Below are positions 5,489 to 5,596 of a stretch of 5,596 nucleotides of DNA, one piece after another. Numbering within the stretch: position 1 is the stretch's first letter; each line of letters starts with the position of its first letter. The stretch is from Deltaproteobacteria bacterium (GTDB lineage: Bacteria > Myxococcota_A > Polyangia > Polyangiales > Houyiibacteriaceae): the NCBI GenBank assembly GCA_003647035.1, contig QMMB01000246.1, forward strand, positions 1-5,596. Direction: 5' to 3'. The position numbers and the translations under genes are program-made. Below the pieces are notes generated by a model. That model saw only the letters and a program-made list of their open reading frames with translations. It searched no databases and was not told where the DNA came from.

Positions 5489-5596
5489 ATGGACTCGACC
5501 CGTCTGACCGGCCTGAACCTCAACCTGCTAGTCGCGTTGGACGCGCTTCTGTCCGAGCGCAATGTCACGAGGGCAGCCCGCCGTGTCGGAATCACG
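5489..5596 (+). CDS. LysR-type transcriptional regulator, N-terminal part (cut by window edge)
   Basis: ATG 5489 opens 36 codons to the window edge: MDSTRLTGLN followed by LNLLVALDALLSERNVTRAA (11-30) and RRVGIT. This is the start of the winged helix-turn-helix of LysR-type regulators, closest in flavour to the NodD/NahR-like branch with LNLLVALDALL and ERNVTRAA. The effector domain lies outside the window. No clear Shine-Dalgarno precedes the start, but the LysR pattern begins right after it and no in-frame alternative nearby fits. Members of this branch often control catabolic operons next to them and their own gene, responding to an aromatic or pathway-derived inducer. Whether it controls the operon at 4620-1242 is inference, supported by the repeated element shared by both upstream regions. 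Confidence 0.88.
   Translation, partial: MDSTRLTGLNLNLLVALDALLSERNVTRAARRVGIT

Overview
The window comes from a GC-rich bacterium with compact gene spacing. The gene set is a cytochrome P450, an aldehyde dehydrogenase, an amidohydrolase and a mycobacterial-type dihydrodipicolinate-reductase-like dehydrogenase, beside a NodD-like LysR regulator and a Spy/CpxP-like (LTXXQ) protein. This recalls environmental Proteobacteria or Myxococcota with large catabolic repertoires. That placement is inferred from protein flavour only; no marker gene is present.

Layout, left to right: (1) the N-terminal part of a cytochrome P450 on the minus strand (1-370), running off the left edge; (2) a divergent plus-strand gene (450-1232) for a degenerate metallo-beta-lactamase-fold-like hydrolase, whose start codon lies at the foot of a GC-rich hairpin; (3) a tight minus-strand operon read right to left: amidohydrolase (4620-3688), aldehyde dehydrogenase (3688-2279) and NAD(P)-dependent DapB-like dehydrogenase (2258-1242). 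The first two overlap as TGATG, and the last two are 20 nt apart with a strong Shine-Dalgarno in the gap. The operon converges on the hydrolase gene with only 9 nt between stops; (4) a 334-nt regulatory region (4621-4954) with a promoter for the operon and a long inverted repeat; (5) a plus-strand LTXXQ-motif protein (4955-5428); (6) the first 36 codons of a LysR-type regulator (5489-5596), running off the right edge.

The P450, hydrolase, aldehyde dehydrogenase and dehydrogenase form a plausible oxidation pathway for a hydrophobic or aromatic compound (hydroxylation, then alcohol/aldehyde to acid, then hydrolysis or decarboxylation). The substrate cannot be read from the sequence.

The observations most worth follow-up are: a 40-bp AT-rich element present twice in the same orientation (4699-4738 over the operon promoter and 5445-5484 just before the LysR gene, 27/40 identical by eye); a 12-bp-arm inverted repeat (4772-4800) about 63 bp upstream of the predicted operon transcription start; and an amidohydrolase that lacks the C-terminal part normally carrying the conserved DFPH-type active-site motif, yet keeps perfect translational coupling to the next gene. 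I did not see a clearly new multi-gene system; this reads as an accessory catabolic locus with some unusual details.
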